A DNA stretch of 64,000 nucleotides from Nicotiana tabacum (GCF_000715075.1 NC_134081.1:70424153-70488152); one strand, 5' to 3'. Counted from the stretch's first letter, positions 22,169 to 33,690 are shown. A program made the numbers and translations. The notes: generated from the letters alone by a model not told the origin.

Positions 22169-24787
22169 TGTAACGATCCAACCAGTCATTTTGCTTTCTA
22201 GATCCTTGTTCCCCTAGATAAGACTCCTCGTATGTGCTTTCAATAAACTATCTCGGAACCGAGATTTGACAGTTCCAATAGGTTAGTATGATGATTTTGG
22301 ACTTGGGCGTATGTTCGGATCGGGTTTTGGATGACCCGGGAGCGTTTCAGCGCTTAATGTTGAAAGTTGGCTTATTGAAGGTTTAAAAAGTTCTTTAAAT
22401 TTGGTTTGGAGTAGGTTTTAGTGTTATCGAGGTCCATTTGAGATTTCGAGCCTGAGAATAGTTCTGTATGATAATTTAAGACTTGCACGCAAAATTTGGT
22501 GTCATTCCGAGTAGTTTAGGTATGATTCAGTGCGTTCGGAGCAAGTTGGAAGAACTTGAAGTTCATAAGTTGATTCGATTTGGTTTGGGGTGTGATTCTT
22601 ACTTTTGGGGTTGTCTTCCGCATTCCGAGGGTTCGAGCAAGTCCGTATCGTGTTTACAAACTTGTTGGTATGTTTGGACGAGGCCTCGGGGGCCTCGGGT
22701 GCAATCCGGACGATGCACAGATCAATTTAGAGCTCAAAAGGCTGCTGGTGCACCAGTTTTGGTGTGCCCGCGCCTGCGAGCTTTTGGCCGCAGGTGCGAG
22801 CCCGCAGATGTGACCTCTTGGCTGCAGAAATGGATTTGGGCAATTGGCCAGTGGTCCGCAGAAGCGGAGAAACACGCGCAGAAGAAGCCTCGCTTCTGTG
22901 ATGAGTAGCCCGCAGGTGCGAGTAAGGCCGTAGATGCGCTTCACCATCCGCAGAAGCGGGATCCCATCTGCAGAAGCGAAGCCAGCCAGCCTAGGTATTT
23001 CCGCAGAAGAGTTGCCGCAGATGCGACCCTATGACCGCAGATGCGGAATTCCTGGAGGCAGAAGGCTTCATTTAATACGGGACTTAAGCCATTTCTAACC
23101 TATTTCTCTCACTTTTTGGGCGATTTTAGAGCTTCTTGAGAGGGGTTTTCACCTAGAAATTTGGAGGTAAGTAATTTCTATCCAATGTGAGTTAAATACA
23201 TAGATAATGGATAAATTTTAACATGTAAATTTATAAAAATTATGGGTTTATATGAAAAACCTAGGTTTTGATAAAAATGGGATTTAACCACGAAAATTGT
23301 TATGGGATTGAGTGAAAATTATATATTTGAGTTCGTGAGGTTATGGGTAACAACTTTCTTCAAATATTTTCGGAATACGGGCACGTGGGCTAGAGGGAAA
23401 TTTTAAGAATCTTCCAATTTGGGTTGGGTAATTACTCTAATAGCTAAATCATTAACTTTTGAGCGTATATTGATTAATTTATACAACATTTGACTAGTTT
23501 CGGATTGTTCGGCACCGAGTTGAGGCTTTAGGGTGAATTTGAGGCCGGAAAGCAAGGTTTGAGACAAGGTAAGTCTCTTGCCTAACCTTGTAAGAGAAAA
23601 TTTATCCCATAGGTGATTTGAATTGCTATTTGCTTCTAATTGTGGGGGCTACGTACGCACGAGGTGATGAGAGTCCGTGTATAGCTACTAATTATGCTTA
23701 TGTCCGAAGAGTTTAGGATTCGAACCATAAAATACTTGTAATGTTTTCACCCTACTTGTTAATTAAAGTGCCTAAATTATATTAGAACTTGATAAAGGAA
23801 TTATAAAAGACCGAATTTCACTTACTTGAGTTTTGGCGGGTTACTTGACCATTAATAAAAATTGTATTTCGTTGTACTTTAGCCTTGCATTAGCTCTTAA
23901 ATCGGTTGTTTATAAAGTATCCTCTCTTCTTGTGGAGCGGGCCGAACGCCTAGGTAGTAGATATATGCATATATGGTTCATGCCGCTCGACCCTCGGCAG
24001 TGTACACATTATTCTGGATCGGGCCGTACGACCTCGGCATAATCGTGTGTGATAACACTCGGAGTTTAATTATATATTTGATATCTTTTCATGGCTTGAG
24101 AGGCTAAAATCATATAAGACAGGAATTTATTTGGGATTTATCGCGTGTGGAAGAATTATTTACTTCCTGCTTATTATTGAGTTATTATTATTATTTACAT
24201 AACCCATATTTATTTAGAACTTCTGTATTTCTTTACTATTAGCCCATAGTAAGTATCGATGTCGACCCCTCGTCACTACTTCTTCGAGTTTAGACTTGAT
24301 ACTTACTGGGTACATATTGTTTATGTACTCACGCTACACTTCTGCACTAACCGTGCAGGATCTGAGGCAGGTGCATATGGCGGTCACACTGGCGCGCATC
24401 TCCGATACCCTGAGGCCTAGTGGTGAGCTGCTTCCTGAGCCGTTCTGCAGCACCTAGAGCCTTCTTTTGTACTTATTTTCTGTCTATTTTATTTCAGACA
24501 GTAGTTAGAGTTTGTATAATCTACTAGTGCTCATACACTTGTGATACCAGGTCTTGGCACACATACTAGTAGACCTTATGGTTTTGGAGTATTTATTTCA
24601 CTATGATTATACTCTGTTGCTTTCATTTTATTTATTTAAATTTTTTACTTCTTAATCTCTTAATAAATGGAATTTAATTACTTGAAAACTTATTAAAATG
24701 AGTAATCACGTAGTTAGTTCATTGTTGGCTTGCCTAGCGGCGACGTTGGGCGCCATCACGGCCTATAGGAGGAATTGGGTCGTGACA
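22169..24787 (+). mobile_element. Solo LTR (Gypsy) with 5-bp TSD
   Basis: It begins TGTAACGATCC and ends GGTCGTGACA; the 5-bp duplication TTAAT flanks it (22164-22168 and 24788-24792). No internal region or primer-binding site follows, so it is a solo LTR produced by LTR-LTR recombination. At 2619 bp it is long. Internal features are a CpG-rich array of CCGCAGAAGCGG/CCGCAGATGCGG-type words (22745-23060), GAGGTAAGT at 23164-23172, AAGGTAAGT at 23566-23574 and the stem module at 24248-24359. Overlapping frames in 22483-22947 are products of the CpG-rich array and are not genes. Confidence 0.9.
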
Positions 24788-24792
24788 TTAAT

Positions 24793-24945
24793 GTTGTGTT
24801 CATTTCAGAGTTATTTCGTTGTTAATTATCATCACCTGGTTATCATTGTTAAAATTGATTAATTAATTATCTAACGTTGGCTTTCCTAGCAAGTAGATGT
24901 TTAGCGCCATCACGACCCCGATGTTGGGATTTTTGGGTGGTAACA
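24793..24945 (+). repeat. Gypsy 3' LTR, right part
   Basis: This is the continuation of the LTR interrupted at 22168: it contains GCGCCATCACGACC and ends GGTGGTAACA, a decayed form of GGTCGTGACA. Confidence 0.7.
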
Positions 24946-26475
24946 GTTTTCTTTTATAGTCATCCTCCTTCAAGAAAGCCTAAATTATTGGAGCTAGTAT
25001 ACTCTGATCTGTGTGGTCCTTTCAAAGTTAAGTCAAAAGGTAGTGCACTTTATTTTGTGACCTTCATTGAAGATCATTCTCGCAAGCTTGAGACATATCC
25101 TTTGAAATCCAAAGATCAAGAACTTAATATGTTTAAGGAATTTTAGGCCTTAGCTGACAGATAGACGGAAAGAAACTAAATGTATTCGCACTGACAATAG
25201 TGATAAATATTATATTCCATTTGATAATTATTATAAAGCACAAGAAATTCGTCATCATAAAACTTCACCCTAGACGCCTCAATTGAATAGTTTGGCAGAG
25301 ATGATGAACAATACTCTATTTGAGGGGGTTAGATACTTGCTTTTAGATGCTAAACTTCCAAATTCTTTTTAGGCAGAAGTACTTAATAATGTTGCTTATA
25401 TTATCAATTATCCTACTATTTATTTGGATGGTGATGTCCTAGATAGAGTTTGGTTTATCAAAGATGTTTCTTATAATCTCTTGAGAGTTTTTTTAGTGTA
25501 AAGCTTGTGAGCATGTTCCTAAAGATGAGAGATCGAAGCTGGAAATCAAAACTAAGTAGTGCATCTTCATTGGTTATGGTCAAGATGAGTTTAGTAATTA
25601 TTTTCATGATCCAATTGATATAAACTAATTAGAAGTCGTGATGCAATATTCTTTAAAGACCAAATTACTGAAGATATTGATAAAACTGAGAAGACAGATA
25701 CTCAGAGTAATGGGAACTTAGTTGATGTTGATCTAGTTTCTTTTACTAAGGCACATATTGCACATGAAAGAACTCAAGATAATAGTCATGATAGTAATCA
25801 AGATCAAAATGTCAATCAGGGTATAGTTGTTATAGATGCTCCAGTTGATGTGTTGTGGTTGATCAACAATCAATTCTTGCTCAGGTAACTACTTCGGATG
25901 CTCCTGAAACCTCTCTAAGAAGATCTACACGGGAGAAGCAAAAATTCAAACACTATTCTCCTAATGAGTATGGATTTTTGACTGACATAAGAGAACCTGA
26001 GAGTTATGATAAATTCATGAAAAATACTCACAAAGATTAGTAGGAAGAAGCCATGGAAGATAAGATAAATTCACTCCATGAGAATGACATGTATGAGTTA
26101 GTGAAATAACCGAAAGGTAAGAGAGCTTTATCAAACAAATAGATATTCAAAGAAAAGAAAGATCAACTACCTCTACGCGTTGGTACAAGGTGAGGTTAGT
26201 TGTTAAAGGTTTTGGCCAGAAGAAGGGAGTTGACTTTGATTAAAAAAAATTCTCCTATTTGAAGATATCTTCTATTCGTGTGGTTCTAGGCTTAGCTGCA
26301 AGTCTAAATTTAGAGGTTGAGTACATGGATGTAAAGACTGATTTTATTTATAGTGATTTATATGAGGAGATTTATATAGAGCAACCTGAGGGTTTCGTAG
26401 TTAAGCATGTAGATAAGGATGAGTTTTGTAGAAAATTGATAGGCCTGAAGCCTGTCAATAGTTACTCTACTTGAA
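24946..26475 (+). pseudogene. Copia integrase and partial reverse transcriptase, broken
   Basis: Integrase pieces come first: HPPSRKPKLLELVYSDLCGP (catalytic Asp in SDLCGP), FVTFIEDHSRK, then a degenerate LNSLAEMMN block. After a spacer rich in Asp and Gln comes the start of reverse transcriptase: NDMYELVK, a QKKGVDF-type block, SSIRVVLGLAASLNLEVEYMDVKTDF (here split over motifs; the MDVKT Asp is kept) and DLYEEIYIEQPEGF (about 26350-26400). The frame ends at 26474 without the FVDD-type palm motif or RNase H. There are many stops (for example 25144, 25164, 25272, 26038, 26107). Confidence 0.8.
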
Positions 26476-26508
26476 GACACATTTAGCCCTTTGGCTGGAG
26501 GGGGGTTT

Positions 26509-27208
26509 TGTTGGGCTCATGCCCATGTTGTCCAGCCAAAGGCTCAATGTTCTAATCCTATTCTCTTTTGGTTTTCATTACTATTTAGAATTGAATTCGA
26601 TTTTTATTCCTATTTTGGAGTTGGTTTTCCCTTCAAAACAAGCACCACTTATTATTTATAAATAGAGAAACTTTGGAGAATTACTCTATGATCATTTGGT
26701 ATTAGCCTTTGAAAGACTTTAGCACATAAGAGAAGTTTTGAGAGAGCATCAATCAAGAGAGAAGAGAGAAGAAAAAGAGTTCTTTTTTATGCAGATTTTA
26801 TTTCGATCATCCAGCTTCAAGTTATGTTTTTTAATTCGTTCTCCGTTGGATTGGATAAAATTTTGATTGAGTGTTTATAACATGTTGATATTTTATTTGA
26901 ACAGTAAAGATTGGATTTGGACATCCACAACTTCCGATTTTGGCCCTGAACAGTAGCTCTATTTTTGGGTGATTTATCTTCTTTTTTCAATTGATTTGTT
27001 GTTGATCTTGTTTCTATTATTACTTCGTGTTTGACACTTGTTGTTTAGATGATTTGGAGAAATTTTGTAATTCTCTTATTGTTGTAGTTGAGCTTTTGAA
27101 TTTTTGTGATTCGGTGGTTTTTACCTTTGATTTGAAGAATTTTCCACGTTAAAATTAGGTGTTTTTTATCTTCTTTATTTTTGGGTTTGCATATTTCTCG
27201 ACATCACA
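26509..27208 (+). repeat. Copia 3' LTR
   Basis: It begins TGTTGGGCTC after a G-rich tract (GGAGGGGGG, 26497-26505, likely the polypurine tract) and ends CGACATCACA, followed by the target duplication AAAGT. Confidence 0.88.
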
Positions 27209-27252
27209 AAAGTTGCTCTGATTCCTCAAAGCCCGACAGTATAGTCGGCCAT

Positions 27253-30200
27253 TGTAATGACCCAACCGATCATTTTGAGCCCTAACGCGTCACTCACCAG
27301 TTTGGGACCATGAGTAGCTTCACTTCAGGTATTAGGACTTGTACGCATGGTCGAAATTTTATTTCGGGAAGTTCGGAGTTGATTTGGAAAGAAAATTCTA
27401 ATTTCGAAAGCTTTAAGTTGGAGAAATTGACTAAGTGTGATTTTTGAGTAGACGACTTCGGAATTGGGATTTGAAGGTTCCAACAGGTTCGTATGATAAT
27501 TTTGGACTTAGGCGTATATCTTGATCGGATTTTGGATGAACCGGGAGTGTTTCAGCTCCTATTGTGGAAGGTTAGCGTTTGGAAGAATTTTATAAATTTG
27601 AGTTGAAGTGCATTTCAATGATATCAACGTCCGTTTGGGATTCCGATTTTAGGAATAGCTCCGTATAGTGATTCTGGTGTTGGGAGTGCATCCGGATGTG
27701 GATTTGGAGGTCCGTAGGTCATTTTGGGGTCATTTGGTGAAAGTTAGAAATTTGAAGGCTTTTGAGAAGTTTGACCAGGAGTGGACTTTTTGATATCGGG
27801 GTCGGATTCTGATTTCGGAAGTTGGAGTAGGTATGTAATGTCGAATGTGACTTGTGTGCAAAATTTGAGGTCAATCGGACGTGATTTGACGGGTTTCGGC
27901 ATCGAATGTAGAAGTTTGAAGTTCTAAGGTTCATTAAGCTTGGATTGGGGTGCGATTCATGATTTCGATGTTGTTTGATGTGATTTGAGGCCTCGAACAG
28001 GTCTGTGTTATGTTGTGGGACTGGTTTGTGTGATTGGACGGGGTCCTGGGGGCCTCGGGCGTGTTTCGGGATGGTTTCGGATCATTTCGGGTTGTTTTGG
28101 ACTGCTGTTGCTGGTATCTGGTTTCCTTTATCGCGAAGGGTGTCCTGCGTTCGCGAAGAGGAATTTGAGGCAGCTGGGTTTTGGCCTTCGCGAATGCGAG
28201 GCGGAGGTCGCGAATGCAGAGGGTTGCCAAAGGAAGCTTACGCGAACGCGACACAGGGGTCGCGAATGAGAAGAAGAAAAGCGGAGTGGGGGCCTGGAGT
28301 AGTTTGGCCTTCGGGAACGCGGAGCTCCAGCTGCGAACGCGAAGCAGTGGTGTCTGCAGCCTTCGCGAACGCGAGGCTTTGATCGCGAACGCGAAGAATG
28401 GCCTAGCCTGGGCAGATTGTTTTAAAGATGGGATTTGGCCATTTTCCCTCTATTTTTCATTTGGTTGGGCGATTTTTGGAGCTCTTGAGAGGGAGAGTTT
28501 CGTCATCTATGTCAAGGTAAGTGATTCTCACCTATTTCAAGTTAAATACTTGGATTATATACGGATTTAGACATGAAAATTTATAGAAATTTGGGATTTT
28601 GAAGAAAAAACTAGAAATTGGTACTCTTGGATTTGGATCACGAATTTGGGCATGAAATTGAGAATAAATTATATATTTGAGTTCGTGAGGCTATGGGTAA
28701 TGATTATCTTCGAAGATTTTTGGAATCCGGGCAAGTGGGCCCGAGGGTGCTTTTATCGACTTTTCGAGCGAAGTTGGAAATTATTGTAAATTGATTAATT
28801 GTGAGTATTAGAGCATATTTTAATTGGGTTGCATCTTATTTGACTAGTTTTGGAGCGACGGGTATCAGTTTGAGTTGTTAGAGCAGCTTTGGAGTCGGTC
28901 ATGGAATTGCGGAGCGAGGTAAGTCTCCTTTCTAACCTTGTAAGAGGGAATAAACCCCATAGGTGAATTGATTAACTATGTGCTTCTACTTGCGGGGGTT
29001 ACGTACGCACGAAGTGACGAGAGTCTGTACATAGCTACTAGCTATGCCTATGTCCAAGTAGTTTTAGGTTTACATCCTGCCTTGTTGATATTATTATTTG
29101 ATTTGTGGTTACTGTCTGCCTTGAAAAGAAGCAAGATTGAAGTTTGCGTATTAATTGTCTTGAGAAGAATTTAAATTGAGGAAATTAAGTTTTCAAAAAG
29201 TTTTCATTTGGACTTCATATTTTTGAAAAGAAATTTAGGAATATTATAATAACTTAATAAATTTATATTTGACAACGTCGCATGTATGATCCGCGAGTGG
29301 GGTAAAAGCTTCAAGTCGAATTGTCTTTATTTTGAAAAGAATCAAGAAAAGGATTATGATTTACTGATAATTTATATTTGACCGTGTTGCATATATGATC
29401 CGCGAGCGGGGTAATAGATGCATGATTTATTGATAAATTTATATTTGACTGCATCGCATGTATGATCCGCGAGCGGGGTAATAGATGAATCTATGGTTCG
29501 TGCCGTTCGACCCTCGACAGTGCACAATTTATATTTATATGTTGGATCGGGGCGTATGACCTCAGCATGACTTGCGCACGATTGTATTAATTGCTTTGGA
29601 AATTATAATAATTGATATTGCTTCATTGGCCTGAGATATAAATCGTTAAATGATGAAAATGAATTTGGAGAAATTTCTTATTAACAAAAGAATTGTTTAC
29701 TTATTTCATGATATTGGGCTTACAGTCGTTCTACGTGATCCATGCTTAATTATATCATTGGTATATTAATTATAGCCCCTAGTAAGTGTCTGAGTCGACC
29801 CCTCGTCACTATTTCTTTGTGGTTAGGTGGGATACTTACTGGGTACGCGTTGATTTACGTACTCATGCTACGCTTGCTGCACATTTATTTGTACATGTAT
29901 ATATATGTCTAGATTCCTTGTGGGCATAGAGGCACGGTTATTGCGGGGACTTAGGTGAGTTGCACTCCCTACTACGATCCGCAGCCAGCAGAGTCTCCTT
30001 CAGAGTATTTATATTTTTCCTGTCCAAATTTGTATTCCGGATAGATGTTGTATTTCATTTTACTTCCTAGTTGATGCTTATGCACTTGTGACACCGGGAT
30101 TTGGGGTGATTATAGGTTGTCCCGTATTAAAATTTGTTGAAAACATTATTAGTTATCTTGTAAATTTCATCTCGTATTATTTAATTAAAGGAAAAATATG

Positions 30201-30306
30201 ATTTAAAAATATTAAAAACGAGAACCAAATTGAGTATTTATTGTTGGCTTGCCTGACAACGCTGTCCGGCGCCATCACGACCTTTAATGGATTTTGGGTC
30301 GTGACA
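27253..30306 (+). repeat. 5' LTR of the LARD-like element
   Basis: It begins TGTAATGACCC and ends GGTCGTGACA. Inside are a CpG-rich array with TTCGCGAACGCGAAG-like words (about 28125-28405), AAGGTAAGT at 28514-28522, GAGGTAAGT at 28916-28924, a tandem array of TTTGACCGYRTYGCATG/GATCCGCGAGCGGGG units (29260-29500) and the stem module (29781-29862). The overlapping frames 27934-28570 arise from the CpG-rich array. Confidence 0.9.
29265..29490 (+). repeat. Tandem array in 5' LTR (three units)
   Basis: Three copies of a block with ATTTATATTTGAC, then GCATRTATGATCC, then GCGAGYGGGGTAA start near 29265, 29369 and 29444. The matching array in the 3' LTR lies at about 36428-36650. CCGC-GA-GCGG inside each unit is a short inverted repeat. 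Confidence 0.8.
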
Positions 30307-30309
30307 ACA

Positions 30310-30321
30310 TGGTATCAGAGC
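30310..30321 (+). promoter_or_regulatory. Primer-binding site of the LARD-like element
   Basis: TGGTATCAGAGC is a perfect 12-base complement of the initiator Met-tRNA 3' end and lies three bases after the LTR end. Confidence 0.9.
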
Positions 30322-33300
30322 ACTAGGTTCACTTAGGTCTCACGAGTCATGAGCGAGTCTAGTAGAGTCTTGCGGATCGGTACGGAGACGTCTGTACTTA
30401 TCGTCGAGAGGCTACCAGGCTGATAGGAGCACTTCCCTTCTTGATTCCTTATAGTGCGATTCGATTCCTTTGAGGCTTATGCCTTAATTTCCTTCCTATT
30501 CAATCTTAAGCGACGCGAAGCGCTTATTATAAATTGGAATCGAGGAATTTTAATGGCACTACTGATGTAGAGCAGGATGTTTCTCCCAGCGTATTCGATT
30601 GGGCTAACATCGTTGCCTTGTGGAAGGATCTTCTGTCATCTCAACTCAGTAGCTATATTTCTGATGGTTTTGAGGCTATGCGCCAAGTGCTATGACGACT
30701 CGTGTGTTGCTATCGCACCGTGTTTGTGTAATGGAAGGATGCTTGTCTATGCATCGAAACAGTGAATGACTTGGAAGGAGGTTCACTCAGTGCATGATTC
30801 AGGGATCCAGTATTTTATTTCCGGTGAGGGAAAGGCAATCGGACTAGGAATGTTTAGATTTGGGTTGATGGAATAACGAGATTTGGTATTTTCGAGCGTG
30901 GTAGAATTTTCATCAATAATGTGGTGTCGTCGCCCTTGATTGAATGTGTTAAGTTCGCTGGTGTTATGGTCTTCATCAATTTGCCTTCAGGGCAGGGTAT
31001 TGTGAAATAGTGCCGGGAAGCGGCTGTCAGAGATCGCAGTGTGCGGTGGTTCAAGATTAAATCGGTGTTCCGGGTGTTGAGGGCACAAGGAAGATGATCT
31101 TCGCCGAGGTTTAAAGTTGGTGGCGATCTATTGGTTCAAGTGCTACAGAGATAGTTATTGATTTAAGGCAACAACTGGGCAGCGAAGGATGAGGAAGGAC
31201 ATGTGGGAGGTGTCTCGTGATGGTTAAACTTCTAGAAGGCTAAGTGTGAGAAACATGAGTCGAGTAGTTGCTTAAAGGAGAGGGTTTAACCAAAGTGGGA
31301 GAGTGGCAGAGTATTAGATGGGTTCTGTGGTAGGATAGCTACACGTCTTGGGGAAAGTTTGGAGGGATTGGGATTCATGGTGGACAATGACTAGGTCTAC
31401 GGGGTAAATTTGGAATATTGGCTGCTATATTGAGGAAGATTGGGTGTGATAGGAGGGGGTAGCTTATATGAAAAAGGATAAAACATGACTTTGGATGGAA
31501 ATGTATTGTCGCACGTTTAGTTGATGCCAATGGGGAGTGAACGGGCTTGTACAGTTGGCGAATGAGCACGGGCTCAGGATAGTTTGCTGGCTTCATGGTA
31601 ATTGTACTCGATGCAGCGTTGTAGGATGTCGGCATGGAATTTCCACATGTGGGATATCTCCTGTGAGCAGGTTAGCGGTTGCGTGGTGTTGATGAAGCTT
31701 CTACGAAGAATTTTACTAGTTATCCAGTAAGAGGTCGAATATGTGAATATGGCTAGTGATTCAGAATGTTCATGAAATGTTTAACATAAGGATTTCGAGG
31801 AAATTTGGCGGGTTGATTTTGCAAGATCATGTCAATAGGAGATAAGGAATCTTGGTGGGTTCCAGGGTTATACAATGGTAGCTTCAGGCTAAACGGGAGA
31901 GCCCCTCCGTCTATGATTGGATTGTGTAATTGTCAACTAGTGCGATTTCTGGTTATCAGTGTATTGATGGGTCGCCATGACTAAGGGAAGAGAATATCAG
32001 CGGTAATTTGAGCAAAGGATTTGAGGAATATGTGCTATATTTGGATTTATCGATTCGTGTTCAGGTTTGGGGAAGACTCAGAGTCTAGGCTTCATGTGGA
32101 AGTGGTGTATAAGGAAAATGATTCAGGGGGGTGCTTCTTTGAGAGGGCGTTCATGTGCTAGTAGAGCCTTGGAGTTTGATTATATTCAGGACCAAGTTAA
32201 AGTGGGTAACTCTCAACAATGATCCTAGTAGGTTCAAAATTTAAGGTGCGGTGCCTAAGGATTTCGAGCCTGTGGTATGGTTAAGTACCGAGTTTTGGCA
32301 GTGGATTATAGAAAAAGGGGACTTGGAATTTTCTATGTTATCGTCGGTTTACGATGTGGCATTTGAGGAATGGGAGAAAATAATTTTGGGTTCATAGAGG
32401 GGTTTTCAGAATGGGTGTGATTATGGCCTATTATGTGTAGATGAAACCTGAAAGAATTATGATGGTTTAGACCACTACTCGAGGTTTGTATTTTGCTGCG
32501 GTTTTGAAAATTTAGTTGCATGTTGCATTGGTTCTTCTAGAATGAGCTAGCTAGAAGGTTTCTATATGATGAAATGTGTACCCTATTGGTGGTTCGGGAG
32601 TTATGATAAAATTCTTGTACTCTTGCGTACTAGTATGTTAGGTGCAGTGAGCGGCATGGGAATTGGAGGTTGAGGATCAAGGTTGCAGTTGAGGTTGACA
32701 AGAATATCAAGGGCTCGGATGAGCAGGGAAGAATTCAAATGTTTAGAGTAAGCTGGTATTGTTTTTAGCGTCGCCTGAGATCGGTGTCCTGTGTAAGAGG
32801 CTCTGTGTACTGAGTTGCGGATTCTTGATTTGCTTTACAACATTAGAGTGGCCGACAGTATGGAGGTGCAGATTTGTTACCTGGTGCGGAAGGTCGTGGG
32901 GGTGTATCCCACTGAAGATTGTATAAGTGTGACATGTAGTAACTGGATTGATTAAAGATTTAAAACCAAGTATGAAGATTATGGTACTATCGCTAACGTG
33001 AGAATTTATGCCTGAAGGGCGCTCGGTTCGTTTGATTGTGAACTGTGGAAGTTTGTTCCGGATTTGACGACTGTTCTTATGCATCGTGAATAGGTCAGTA
33101 TGGGTCCTTGAGAGGCTATTTAGTCAAGCATGGTGTGATCAGAATCGGTTTGAGGTCGTGGATGGATCTAAATGTAAATGTGGGCTCTATATCAGGCCGG
33201 ATGTGCTCATCTCAGCATAACGTTGATTACGGAAGGGCCTTCGGTCCTTGGATGTTATTTTTGTCGTCAACTATACCGTGTAATCTATATTATACCAGGT

Positions 33301-33547
33301 AGGTTGTGAGGTGGTTTGATTATTCACACTCGTATTGAGATCCCGTATAGTTTGCGGTATTATGTGAGCAGGATGGCTCTTAAGATGTAGAACATATATC
33401 GCACCTTAGTCGTGCTTGAGTTTGATAGCGTATGACGCTACCCGTCTCCCCAGGATTTGTATTATGTGCTTGGCATGCTTATGGTTGATATTCGGGCATT
33501 TCGTGAGTATAAGGGTTACGGCTCGATGTGTGTTTTCCTTAGATTAT

Positions 33548-33690
33548 TATGTGTGGATCGGGTGGTACGCCGCCACGGATATGTTGATTAGATCGGGTGG
33601 TACGCCTCCACGGGTATCATGGTTGGATCGGGTTGCACGCTGCAACGGTATCATGTGTGGATCGGTTTGCATGCCACAACAGTGTGTTAT
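33548..33690 (+). repeat. Short tandem array in the LARD interior
   Basis: Four units of about 36 bp begin GATCGGGTGGTACGCC, GATCGGGTGGTACGCC, GATCGGGTTGCACGCT and GATCGGTTTGCATGCC, each followed by CACGG, CAACGG or CAACAG and a TATCATG-like spacer. The same word type occurs inside LTRs of other families here (23990-24035, 40350-40420, 46461-46685). Confidence 0.8.

Larger units (their letters stand above)
19140..24945 (+). mobile_element. Tekay/Del-like Gypsy (chromovirus) remnant nested in Copia
   Basis: Gypsy order is evident: reverse transcriptase, RNase H, integrase C-terminus with chromodomain-like tail, polypurine tract, then an LTR starting TATAACGATCC (TG decayed to TA) at 21309. 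The 5' LTR, gag and protease are absent, so the element is cut at its left side. The integrase core is deleted (join near 20655). The LTR is interrupted by a solo LTR (22169-24787) and resumes at about 24793, ending GGTGGTAACA at 24945, directly before Copia integrase sequence. No target duplication is possible because the left end is missing. Confidence 0.8.
17718..27208 (+). mobile_element. Copia LTR retrotransposon, with nested Gypsy DNA
   Basis: The two LTRs (17718-18382 and 26509-27208) are recognisably related, each starting TGTTGGGC and ending CTCGACATMACA. The 5-bp target duplication AAAGT is intact at both ends (17713-17717 and 27209-27213). A primer-binding site follows the 5' LTR. 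Remnants of gag, integrase and the first part of reverse transcriptase are in Copia order (integrase before RT). Protease, part of integrase, the rest of RT and RNase H are missing. Between gag and integrase lies an unrelated Gypsy element (19140-24945). LTR divergence and many stops indicate an old copy. Confidence 0.9.

Noticed and set aside
22483..22947. Overlapping frames of 77-141 codons on both strands
   Set aside because: They lie in the CpG-rich palindrome array of a solo LTR; stop-poor composition, not coding, explains them.
28125..28405. CRISPR-like array of regularly spaced short palindromes
   Set aside because: Plant LTR context, irregular spacing, and no unique spacers of constant length.
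27934..28570. Frames of 94-129 codons on both strands in the 5' LTR
   Set aside because: Same cause: GCGAACGCGAAG-type repeats lack stops in several frames. The equivalent frames in the 3' LTR (35206-35738) confirm repeat origin.
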